In this document: piece by piece, positions 5,553 through 11,861 of the stretch
Numbering within the stretch: position 1 is the stretch's first letter
How the letters are laid out: each line of letters begins with the position of its first letter
NCBI GenBank assembly: GCA_018224415.1
Contig: JAGTUZ010000086.1
Location: 1-11,861, forward strand
Source of the DNA: Bacteroidota bacterium
GTDB taxonomy: Bacteria; Bacteroidota; Ignavibacteria; SZUA-365
Direction: 5' to 3'
Length of the DNA stretch: 11,861 bases
Made by a program: the position numbers and the translations under genes
The notes under the pieces: generated by a model
Databases searched by the model: none
What the model saw: the letters and a program-made list of their open reading frames with translations, nothing else
Told to the model about the DNA's origin: nothing

Positions 5553-8243
5553 ATGAGACTTTTTGCGAATCTTTCCATTCGCGCAAAACTGACGGCAGTG
5601 ATCTCACTGCTGTTCTGGACCATTTCGATTTTCATCTTCATTTTTTTTCCTTCGCGTCTCAAGGACCAGGACAGCCAGAACCTGCTTCGTCGCGCGGAGT
5701 CCCTTGCCGCGACATCGGCCATGCTGCTTGGACAGCAGGGCGACCTTGGCAGTGTTGTGGAACGGCAACGTGCCCTGCAGACGGCGGGCAATGATTCCCT
5801 GCTGCTCTACACCGTAGTGACCGACAGCCATGGCAACATCATCGAGGCAACAAACAGGGACCTGGCCGAGCAAGTACGGTACACGGATGTCCGTGATCCC
5901 TTCGGTCCGCTCGCCGGAGTGTGCAAGAGCAGTGCGACCATCCGTTCCGGAGGACGATCCATCGGTACTGTCTATATGGGACTGTCCACCAGGGATGTGG
6001 ACATGCGGGTGGACGAAAGCAAATCCACCATTGCGCTCATCAGCCTCATCATTTTTCTCATCGGAGTGGTGACCGTCATCGCTGTGTCCACGGTGGTGAC
6101 CAACCCGCTGCGAAACATGGTGCAAACAGCGGAGCAGATCGCGAGCGGCGATTTCAACCATGCGCCGACGGTCGCCTCGCAGGACGAGGTCGGCCATCTC
6201 GCCTTTTCCTTCAACCAGATGGTTGGCAACCTGCGCAAGGCCTACGACGAACTGGAGATGTCGAATCTCACGCTCGAGCAGCGTGTGAACGAACGCACGC
6301 ACGAGCTCAACGAGGAAGTCGAGGAACGCCGTCGCATCGAAGAGGCGTTGCGTGAGTCAGAGTCCCGGCAGCGCGCCGTGCTCAACGCGCTTCCCGATCT
6401 CATGCTTCTGCGTGACGGAAGCGGTATTTATTCCCCGGATCCCGTGCTGCTGATTCCACCCGGCGAACTTCGTTCCGACATGACGCGCGAACAGTACGCC
6501 TGGTCGCTCATGGCGCAGTTCGAACCCCATTTCGAGACCGCCCTGACATCCGGAGAAGTGCAGATCCAGGAGTACTCCATTCCGTTTGTCGAGCACACGC
6601 GGTATTTCGAGGCCCGCATCGCCCCGGCCGGGGACGAACAGACCGTCACCATTGTCCGCGAGATCACCGAGCGCATGGAAGCTGAATCGCAGCTCCAGCT
6701 GCAGGGCGCGGCGCTGGAGGCGGCGGCCAATTCCATTGTCATCACCGATTACGACGGCAATATCATCTGGGTGAACCCCGCCTTCAGCACGCTGACCGGT
6801 TTCGGTTTCCAGGAGGCGGTGGGCAGAAACCTGCGTACACTGAATCCCGGCGACGCACGCAATGAGGTCATCACCGAGATGTGGGATACCATCCATTCCG
6901 GCAAGGTGTGGCGCGGCGAATTCGTCAACCAGAGAAAGGACGGTTCGCGCTACCACGAGGAACAGACTATCACGCCGGTCAAGGACCAGTTCGGAAGCAT
7001 CTCCCATTTCATCGCACTGAAAAGCGACATTTCCGAACGCAAGAAAATCGAGCAGTCGTTGATCGCGGCGAAGGAGAGCGTGGAAGCCGCCGACAAGCTC
7101 AAGGACGTCTTCATCGCGAATATCTCGCATGGCATTCGCACGCCGCTGTATATCATGATCGGGTATCTGAACCATATCTCCTCCGAACTGAAAAGTTCGA
7201 TGACCGCCGACCAGGAAAAATATTTCAGTTTCGTCTTCGAATCCGCCGAACGACTGACCCGGTCCATCGATCTCATCCTCGACATTTCGCGCCTGCAGAC
7301 AGGCAACATCGAATTCCAGGACGTGGAGATCAGCCTCCGGCGCATCATCGAAGACCAAATGCTCGATATCAAGCCGCTGGCGGAAAAAAAGACCCTCGCA
7401 CTTTCCTTCGACAACCAGTTGGGTGACGTCAAGGTGCGCGCTGACGAGACCTTCCTCGCCCGCAGTCTCGAGAGCCTGCTGGAGAATGCCGTCAAGTTCA
7501 CGCGCAAGGGATACATCGAGGTGCGTCTCTATCAGCGCGACACCGGGGAACTGGCAATCGATATCGAGGATACTGGTGTCGGAATATCCGAAGAATACCA
7601 ATCAAAGATGTTCCAGATCACCACGCCCGCGAACGACACGCCGGGGCATGCGTTCGAGGGTGTCGGTCTCGGTCTGGCCCTGGTGCGACGCTACCTCGAG
7701 CAGATCGGTGGGCGCATCACCGTCAAGAGCGCACGCGGCGTGGGTTCGATTTTCACCATCACGCTGCCGGAACAGCTGATCATTTCGCGCGATGACCTGC
7801 CGAAAATCTCGAAGTTTGTCAAGAAGGAGAAGGTGGTCAACGCCAAGGCGCTATCGGGAGAGGAACGCCGCCTTCCGAACCTTCTCGTGATCGAAGACGA
7901 TTCCGACACGCGAAAGTTCATGAAAATCACGCTGCGGAAGAACTACAACGTGTATACGGCCGAGAGCGTCGCCGAAGCCCATGATGTGATCATGAATCGC
8001 GACATTCAAATCGTGATCGCGGACGTTTCACTCGGCGGCGAGGAATCCGGCCTCGATTTCGTCAGCGACATCCGCAAGATTCCGCGCTATGGGAAAATCC
8101 CGGTCATCGCCGTGACGGCGCATGCCTTCGGCTCCGACCGCGACCGCTGCCTGGCAGCCGGCTGCAACCGCTACTTCTCCAAGCCCGTCGATCACGCCGT
8201 GCTCATCAAGACCATGGAGGAACTGCTCGCGGGGGTGATCTAA
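5553..8243 (+). CDS. Membrane-bound hybrid sensor histidine kinase (HAMP, two PAS, HisKA, HATPase, receiver)
   Basis: An 896-residue two-component sensor. Seen: membrane helices at about 13-33 and 158-182 enclosing a periplasmic sensor domain of about 125 residues; HAMP (183-235); a coiled coil; a degenerate PAS (about 265-382); a canonical PAS with PAC (384-500, INSIV-type start, ERKKIEQ end); HisKA with H526; an HATPase with N645, DTGVGI from D673 and GVGLGLALVRRYL; and a C-terminal receiver with E781/D782/D783, phospho-acceptor D824 and K877. The H-box reads NISHGIRTPL, with Gly527 where nearly all HisKA proteins carry Glu or Asp, which may weaken catalysis. ATG 5553 follows AGGAAGGCGG. 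It starts 60 bp after the secretin gene on the same strand with no terminator between, so it may share the pilus-like transcript and govern that system. No response regulator gene with an output domain is in the window; ligand unknown. Confidence 0.93.
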   Translation: MRLFANLSIRAKLTAVISLLFWTISIFIFIFFPSRLKDQDSQNLLRRAESLAATSAMLLGQQGDLGSVVERQRALQTAGNDSLLLYTVVTDSHGNIIEATNRDLAEQVRYTDVRDPFGPLAGVCKSSATIRSGGRSIGTVYMGLSTRDVDMRVDESKSTIALISLIIFLIGVVTVIAVSTVVTNPLRNMVQTAEQIASGDFNHAPTVASQDEVGHLAFSFNQMVGNLRKAYDELEMSNLTLEQRVNERTHELNEEVEERRRIEEALRESESRQRAVLNALPDLMLLRDGSGIYSPDPVLLIPPGELRSDMTREQYAWSLMAQFEPHFETALTSGEVQIQEYSIPFVEHTRYFEARIAPAGDEQTVTIVREITERMEAESQLQLQGAALEAAANSIVITDYDGNIIWVNPAFSTLTGFGFQEAVGRNLRTLNPGDARNEVITEMWDTIHSGKVWRGEFVNQRKDGSRYHEEQTITPVKDQFGSISHFIALKSDISERKKIEQSLIAAKESVEAADKLKDVFIANISHGIRTPLYIMIGYLNHISSELKSSMTADQEKYFSFVFESAERLTRSIDLILDISRLQTGNIEFQDVEISLRRIIEDQMLDIKPLAEKKTLALSFDNQLGDVKVRADETFLARSLESLLENAVKFTRKGYIEVRLYQRDTGELAIDIEDTGVGISEEYQSKMFQITTPANDTPGHAFEGVGLGLALVRRYLEQIGGRITVKSARGVGSIFTITLPEQLIISRDDLPKISKFVKKEKVVNAKALSGEERRLPNLLVIEDDSDTRKFMKITLRKNYNVYTAESVAEAHDVIMNRDIQIVIADVSLGGEESGLDFVSDIRKIPRYGKIPVIAVTAHAFGSDRDRCLAAGCNRYFSKPVDHAVLIKTMEELLAGVI

Positions 8244-8402
8244 GCGACGGCTACGCGACGGGATTTCGACCGCAAGGGTGACCACAGGGACTACCGACGG
8301 TCTCGGGGGAGAGGTATTGGGGAATCTCATATGTATATCCGATATTTGAGGATGAATTTGATCATCCCTACCAACCATCCCAATCAGCAGGCAGAGGAAA
8401 AA
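8244..8402 (+). promoter_or_regulatory. Intergenic leader of the aldehyde dehydrogenase gene
   Basis: This 159-bp gap has no convincing terminator for the kinase gene. Its right half turns AT-rich (8320-8400). It contains a perfect 6-bp dyad, GGATGA at 8350-8355 and TCATCC at 8362-8367, a possible operator or leader hairpin, and GATATTTG at 8341-8348, one mismatch from the Bacteroidota-type TAnnTTTG element. AGAGGA at 8393-8398 precedes ATG 8403 and decides the start of the next gene. Promoter function is inferred only. Confidence 0.3.
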
Positions 8403-9935
8403 ATGGATTTTCTCAGTGAACTGGGAATCAAGGAAGTGAATTTCGGCGCCTCCACCGGACAGCATTGGCTCGAGTCCACCGGCGGAAGCGAACTCGCCAT
8501 TCATTCGCCGGTCGACGGCAAGCTGATCGCCCGGGTCCACCAGGCGACAGAAGAAGATTATGAAACGATCATCGCGAAAGCGCAGGAAGCCTTTGTCATG
8601 TGGCGTTTGATCCCCGCACCCAAGCGCGGAGAGATCGTACGACAGATCGGCAACCGTCTCCGGGACTACAAGGATCCGCTTGGAAAGCTCGTCTCCTACG
8701 AAATGGGCAAGTCGCTGCAGGAAGGACTGGGCGAAGTGCAGGAGATGATCGACATCTGCGATTTCGCCGTTGGCCTGTCTCGTCAGCTCTATGGATTCAC
8801 CATGCACTCCGAGCGCGATGAACACCGGATGTACGACCAGTACCATCCATTGGGCATCGTGCTCACGATCTCCGCTTTTAACTTTCCGGTAGCGGTATGG
8901 TCATGGAACGCGATGATCGCGGCGGTTTGCGGCGACGTCAACCTGTGGAAGCCCTCGTCAAAGGTGCCGCTCACAGCCATCGCCTGCCAGAATATCATCG
9001 CCGGTGTGCTCGCCGATAACGACCTGCCGGAAGGCCTGTTTTCCCTCGTCATCGGCAAGGGGTCGACGGTCGGCGAACGTATGCTCAACGACAAGCGCAT
9101 TCCGCTGGTGTCGGTCACCGGTTCGACCAGTGTCGGACGGCATGCCAACGAGGTGATCGCACGCCGCTTCGGTCGTGCCATCCTCGAGCTGGGCGGCAAC
9201 AATGCCATCATTCTCACGCCGCAGGCGAACCTGAAAATGGCCATCCCCGCGATGGTGTTCGGTGCGGTCGGTACCGCCGGACAGCGCTGCACAACAACAC
9301 GACGTCTGATCATTCATGAAGAAATCTACGATCAGGTGCGTGACGCGCTGATCAAGGCCTATGGCACGCTGCGCATCGGCACGCCGCTGGACGAAAACAA
9401 CCACGTGGGTCCGCTCATCGACAAGGCCGCCGTATCGATGTTTGTCAAGGCCATCGAGATGGCCGGGAAGGAGGGAGGCACACTCCTCTACGGCGGCGAG
9501 GTGCTCGAGGGCGAGGGCTTTGAGTCCGGCTGCTACGTGCGTCCTGCCATCATCGAAGCCGAGAATGGGTTCGAAATCGTGCAGGAAGAAACATTTGCTC
9601 CCATTCTGTATCTGATCAAGTACCGTGGTGACGTGCATGACGCCATCGCCATCCAGAACGGCGTTGTGCAGGGACTTTCATCCTCGATCTTCACCGACAA
9701 TCTGCAGGAGGCCGAGGCCTTCCTCTCGCATCGCGGGTCCGACTGCGGTATCGCCAACGTCAATATCGGTACATCGGGCGCCGAGATCGGCGGTGCCTTC
9801 GGTGGAGAAAAGGAAACCGGAGGCGGACGCGAATCCGGCTCGGATGCATGGAAAGCCTACATGCGCAGGCAGACGAACACCATCAACTACGGTGCGAAGC
9901 TTCCGCTCGCACAGGGTATCAAGTTCGACATCTGA
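8403..9935 (+). CDS. ALDH7-family aldehyde dehydrogenase (alpha-aminoadipate semialdehyde dehydrogenase-like)
   Basis: A 510-residue cytosolic NAD(P)-dependent aldehyde dehydrogenase. Sequence blocks typical of the ALDH7 (antiquitin) group are present: GKSLQEGLGEVQEMIDICDF, the LSRQLYG segment, HPLGIVLTISAFNFPVAVWS and GDVNLWKPSSK. The catalytic general base is E262 in LELGGNNA and the nucleophile is C296 in GQRCTTTRR; FGGEKETGGGRESGSDAWK lies near the C-terminus. ALDH7 enzymes oxidise alpha-aminoadipate semialdehyde (the ring-opened form of piperideine-6-carboxylate) in lysine breakdown, and some act on other aldehydes from lipid oxidation. Length is normal for the family and all key residues are kept. 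The start at ATG 8403 is supported by an AGAGGA ribosome site and by homology; in-frame ATGs at 8331 and 8352 would add residues not typical of the family. No other lysine-degradation gene is nearby, so the substrate is inferred from family. Confidence 0.93.
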   Translation: MDFLSELGIKEVNFGASTGQHWLESTGGSELAIHSPVDGKLIARVHQATEEDYETIIAKAQEAFVMWRLIPAPKRGEIVRQIGNRLRDYKDPLGKLVSYEMGKSLQEGLGEVQEMIDICDFAVGLSRQLYGFTMHSERDEHRMYDQYHPLGIVLTISAFNFPVAVWSWNAMIAAVCGDVNLWKPSSKVPLTAIACQNIIAGVLADNDLPEGLFSLVIGKGSTVGERMLNDKRIPLVSVTGSTSVGRHANEVIARRFGRAILELGGNNAIILTPQANLKMAIPAMVFGAVGTAGQRCTTTRRLIIHEEIYDQVRDALIKAYGTLRIGTPLDENNHVGPLIDKAAVSMFVKAIEMAGKEGGTLLYGGEVLEGEGFESGCYVRPAIIEAENGFEIVQEETFAPILYLIKYRGDVHDAIAIQNGVVQGLSSSIFTDNLQEAEAFLSHRGSDCGIANVNIGTSGAEIGGAFGGEKETGGGRESGSDAWKAYMRRQTNTINYGAKLPLAQGIKFDI

Positions 9936-9970
9936 TCGATTTTCTCCATTCGTTGTTCTCCGATTGTTGT

Positions 9971-10000
9971 ACGAAGCCCCGGCCAGGACCGGGGCTTCGT
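9971..10000 (+). terminator. Strong hairpin, likely rho-independent terminator after the aldehyde dehydrogenase
   Basis: A perfect 12-bp GC-rich stem, ACGAAGCCCCGG (9971-9982) with CCGGGGCTTCGT (9989-10000), closes a 6-base loop, CCAGGA. It lies 35 bp past the stop codon at 9935. The following sequence, CGTTTCG, has only a short U stretch, so termination may be incomplete, or the hairpin may mainly stabilise the mRNA 3' end. Confidence 0.7.
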
Positions 10001-10132
10001 CGTTTCGCGATGGAGATACGCACGATCGATACCCAAATGAGTGTGAACCCGAGGGCACGAAAGCACTGTGCGGTAGTGTTATACGAGGGCACGTATCAAG
10101 TACAATCGATGACAAACCGGATAAAAAATACG
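10001..10132 (+). promoter_or_regulatory. Upstream region of the flavin reductase gene with a dyad and direct repeats
   Basis: This 132-bp region between the hairpin and the next start contains the direct repeat CGAGGGCACG at 10050-10059 and 10084-10093 (34 bp apart, start to start). The second copy lies inside a dyad, ATACG (10081-10085) with CGTAT (10092-10096). TTATAC at 10079-10084 could be a -10-like box but no good -35 is seen. The arrangement could be an operator; no regulator is encoded nearby. Confidence 0.25.
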
Positions 10133-10639
10133 ATGACAGAACAGAGCATGTTGTTTCGCCGCGTCCTCGGTAGTTTTGCTACGGGCGTCGCAGTGGTGAC
10201 GACAAAAACCGATGGACGCTATTTCGGACTGACCATCAACTCGTTCACCTCGGTTTCGCTCGAACCGATGCTGATACAGATCAACATCGCCAAGAACACG
10301 ACGTCGCATGAGACCATGAACGCCTCGCGACATTTTGTGGTGAATATCCTGGCCGAAGACCAGCAGCTGGTTTCGACCATTTTTGCGGGTGCTCCCCCTG
10401 CCGAGCGCTTCGACCATGTCGAGACCTGGGAAGCCTCCAGCGGCTGTCCGGTGATCGAAGGATCCCTCGCCTACATCGACGTGCGCCTGACCGCGACGTA
10501 TGACGGGGGGGATCATACGATCTTTCTCGGGGAAGTGGTAGAAATGCAGCCGCTGCGTGACGATGCCTCCCCTTTGCTCTATTATCGGGGACGGTACGAA
10601 CGGTTGGCCACACGGGAGGATTCCCGGCCACAAGGTTGA
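10133..10639 (+). CDS. Flavin reductase-like FMN-binding protein
   Basis: A 168-residue soluble protein of the flavin reductase-like split-barrel family (HpaC/RutF type), which binds FMN or FAD and uses NAD(P)H to supply reduced flavin to partner monooxygenases. Seen: the family opening FRRVLGSFATGVAVVTT, the flavin-contact stretch GLTINSFTSVSLEPMLIQIN, FVVNILAEDQQLVSTIFAG, the conserved GDHTIFLGEV motif and a closing PLLYYRGRY. Length and motif order are normal. Start choice is uncertain: ATG 10133 gives the usual short N-terminus before the FRR motif, while ATG 10109 would add eight residues; neither has a strong ribosome site (GGATAAAAA lies before 10133). The frame remains open upstream to 9848, but that part overlaps the aldehyde dehydrogenase and the terminator. 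No partner oxygenase is adjacent, so the physiological substrate is unknown. It converges with the - strand transporter gene, leaving a 66-bp gap with no clear terminator. Confidence 0.88.
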   Translation: MTEQSMLFRRVLGSFATGVAVVTTKTDGRYFGLTINSFTSVSLEPMLIQINIAKNTTSHETMNASRHFVVNILAEDQQLVSTIFAGAPPAERFDHVETWEASSGCPVIEGSLAYIDVRLTATYDGGDHTIFLGEVVEMQPLRDDASPLLYYRGRYERLATREDSRPQG

Positions 10640-10705
10640 ATTGTGTCAGGTGGAATCCGGGAAATGGAGCGAAGGGGCAGGTGGGAGAGGGGGAAGAAAC
10701 AGGGT

Positions 10706-11860
10706 TCAGGTTGCTGTTTCGATTGGTTCGGCATGGATAAACACTTCGATAATGCGCTCATCCATGGTCTTGATTTCGCTTTCCACTGCATCGACGATGC
10801 CATGCATCTCCCTGAGCGTCAGGGACGCCGGCAGCAGGAACACGGCGTTGATGCGAAGGCCGTCTGAAGTTTCCAGGCAGGTCAACGCCGCAGGGGAAGG
10901 CGCGACCGGATAACGGGAGAGCAGCTCCCCGATCCTCTGCAGCAGGAGTGTTTCCCGCGCGGTGACGTCCAGAGCGGAAACGACTTCAGCCACTTCCTCC
11001 TCCATATGGATCAGCACGGTTGCCACACCCGGGACATGGTCGCGCACACGCTGCTCGATTTCCGAGGACAGTTCATGTGCCCGGGCGAATCCCATGCCCT
11101 CCGGAAATTCGATGTCAAAATCCACCACATAACGCTCGTTCACCCAGAGAATCGTGATGTTGTGCGCGGTCAGACCCGACTGACGCACAAGCCATTCGAT
11201 CTTGTCCGACAGTTTTTCCCGGACGCCGACTACGGGTTCCGCATGGACGATGACGTCGCAGCGTGGAACCGCGCGGCGAACACCATCTTCAACGCGGTCG
11301 ACGATGCCGTGCACGTGATCGAAAAATGTCGTGCGCTGGATACCGATTACGAGATTGATGAATATCTCGGCCCCGGCCGCGCGCAACCGAAGCGCCCGGA
11401 TGCTCTCGACACCGTCGACATCCAGTATGACGCGCTCCACCTGTTCGCGCATGCCCTCGGGAGCGCGGTCCATCAATCCGTCGATGGTCCTACGCGCCAG
11501 TCGCAGACTGATCCAGATCACGATGCCCGCGACGACGGCGGCGGCGATGGCATCGGCTTCGGGGAAGCCGATCAGCACGCTCACCAGTCCGACAAGTACG
11601 ACGAGGGAGCTGTAGACGTCCGTGCTGAAATGGAGAGCGTCGGCTTCCAGCGCCTGGGAATTGTATTTCCGGGCGACACGCATCAGCGCCCGCGAACGGC
11701 TGATGTCCACGACGATGCTGATCCCCATGACAACGAAGGCCCACACGTTGACGTCAACGTGAATTCCCCCGGTGCTGAGTCTGTCATACGCCTCATAGAG
11801 AATCCAGCCGCAGGTCGCCAACAACAGAAGCGTCTCGACCAGGGCGCTGAGATTTTCGAT
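10706..11860 (-). CDS. Cation diffusion facilitator with three tandem C-terminal dimerisation-like domains (N-terminus cut by window edge)
   Basis: The C-terminal about 384 residues of a CDF-family (cation efflux) membrane protein, which exports divalent metals such as Zn, Fe, Mn or Co in exchange for protons. The frame is open to the right edge, so the first helices lie outside. Seen: helices from about 11855, 11750, 11620 and 11550 downward, with the metal-site pair H and D of ALHFSTD at codons 11632-11630 and 11620-11618 (HxxxD of helix 5). After the helices come three similar alpha/beta units: about 11449-11234 (ending IVHAEP), 11218-10997 (ending LIHMEE) and 10948-10718 (ending FIHAEP). 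The first is the usual CDF cytoplasmic dimerisation domain; most family members have only one. The TTG at 11824 is not taken as a start because the upstream codons (ENLSALVETLLL) also read as CDF helix. Metal specificity cannot be told. Confidence 0.9.
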   Translation of the reverse strand: MENLSALVETLLLLATCGWILYEAYDRLSTGGIHVDVNVWAFVVMGISIVVDISRSRALMRVARKYNSQALEADALHFSTDVYSSLVVLVGLVSVLIGFPEADAIAAAVVAGIVIWISLRLARRTIDGLMDRAPEGMREQVERVILDVDGVESIRALRLRAAGAEIFINLVIGIQRTTFFDHVHGIVDRVEDGVRRAVPRCDVIVHAEPVVGVREKLSDKIEWLVRQSGLTAHNITILWVNERYVVDFDIEFPEGMGFARAHELSSEIEQRVRDHVPGVATVLIHMEEEVAEVVSALDVTARETLLLQRIGELLSRYPVAPSPAALTCLETSDGLRINAVFLLPASLTLREMHGIVDAVESEIKTMDERIIEVFIHAEPIETAT

Positions 11861-11861
11861 C

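Noticed and set aside
6357..7601. A 414-codon - strand frame opposite the histidine kinase
   Set aside because: It is antisense to PAS, HisKA and HATPase coding sequence. Its product shows no domain signature.
8331..8402. ATG at 8331 or 8352 as start of the aldehyde dehydrogenase
   Set aside because: The extra residues do not look like the ALDH7 N-terminus, while ATG 8403 has an AGAGGA site just ahead and matches the usual family start.
9848..10132. N-terminal extension of the flavin reductase frame back to 9848
   Set aside because: It would overlap the end of the aldehyde dehydrogenase and run through the terminator hairpin. The family normally begins a few residues before the FRRVLGSFATG motif.
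1..11861. CRISPR arrays, tRNA/rRNA genes, insertion sequences, phage or transfer boundaries
   Set aside because: No regularly spaced repeats, tRNA-like cloverleaf, transposase motifs or terminal inverted repeats were seen. Codon use and composition look uniform across the genes.

Overview
The window is about 11.9 kb of moderately GC-rich bacterial DNA, densely coding and almost all on the + strand. A secretin with a signal peptide, inner-membrane pilus-type proteins and periplasmic domains indicate a Gram-negative (diderm) organism. Shine-Dalgarno-like purine runs precede several starts, and GC-rich third codon positions are the rule. The sequence alone does not fix the phylum. The fused pilus genes and lack of clear E. 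coli-type promoters would suit a lineage outside the well-studied Proteobacteria (an FCB-group member is one possibility), but this is inference only.

Layout. Positions 1-65 hold the last 20 codons of an unidentified gene. After a 215-bp AT-rich gap comes a tight run of four type IV pilus / type II secretion-like genes (281-5492): a PilT-family ATPase with an altered Asp box; a protein joining a PilM-like actin fold to a PilN-like membrane and periplasmic part (GspL-like layout); a protein joining a PilO-like part to a PilP-like C-terminal domain; and a short secretin with one recognisable N-domain and a C-terminal coiled coil. The last two overlap by ATGA. Sixty bases later a large membrane-bound hybrid histidine kinase begins (5553-8243): HAMP, two PAS domains, HisKA, HATPase and receiver, with Gly instead of the usual acidic residue after the phospho-accepting His. 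It could share the transcript.

The right part looks metabolic or housekeeping and unrelated to the pilus module: an ALDH7-type aldehyde dehydrogenase (8403-9935) followed by a strong hairpin, a small flavin reductase-like FMN protein (10133-10639), and, convergent on the - strand, a truncated cation diffusion facilitator (10706 to the right edge) with three tandem copies of the cytoplasmic dimerisation fold.

How the genes work together. The first four encode most of an envelope-spanning pilus/secretion scaffold: cytoplasmic motor, PilM/N/O/P alignment complex compressed from four genes to two, and outer-membrane pore. No pilin, prepilin peptidase, PilC-type platform protein or tetracysteine PilB-type extension ATPase is seen, so the system must draw on genes elsewhere or work differently. 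The compressed scaffold, the unusual motor active site and the adjacent atypical kinase are the most interesting parts of the window.
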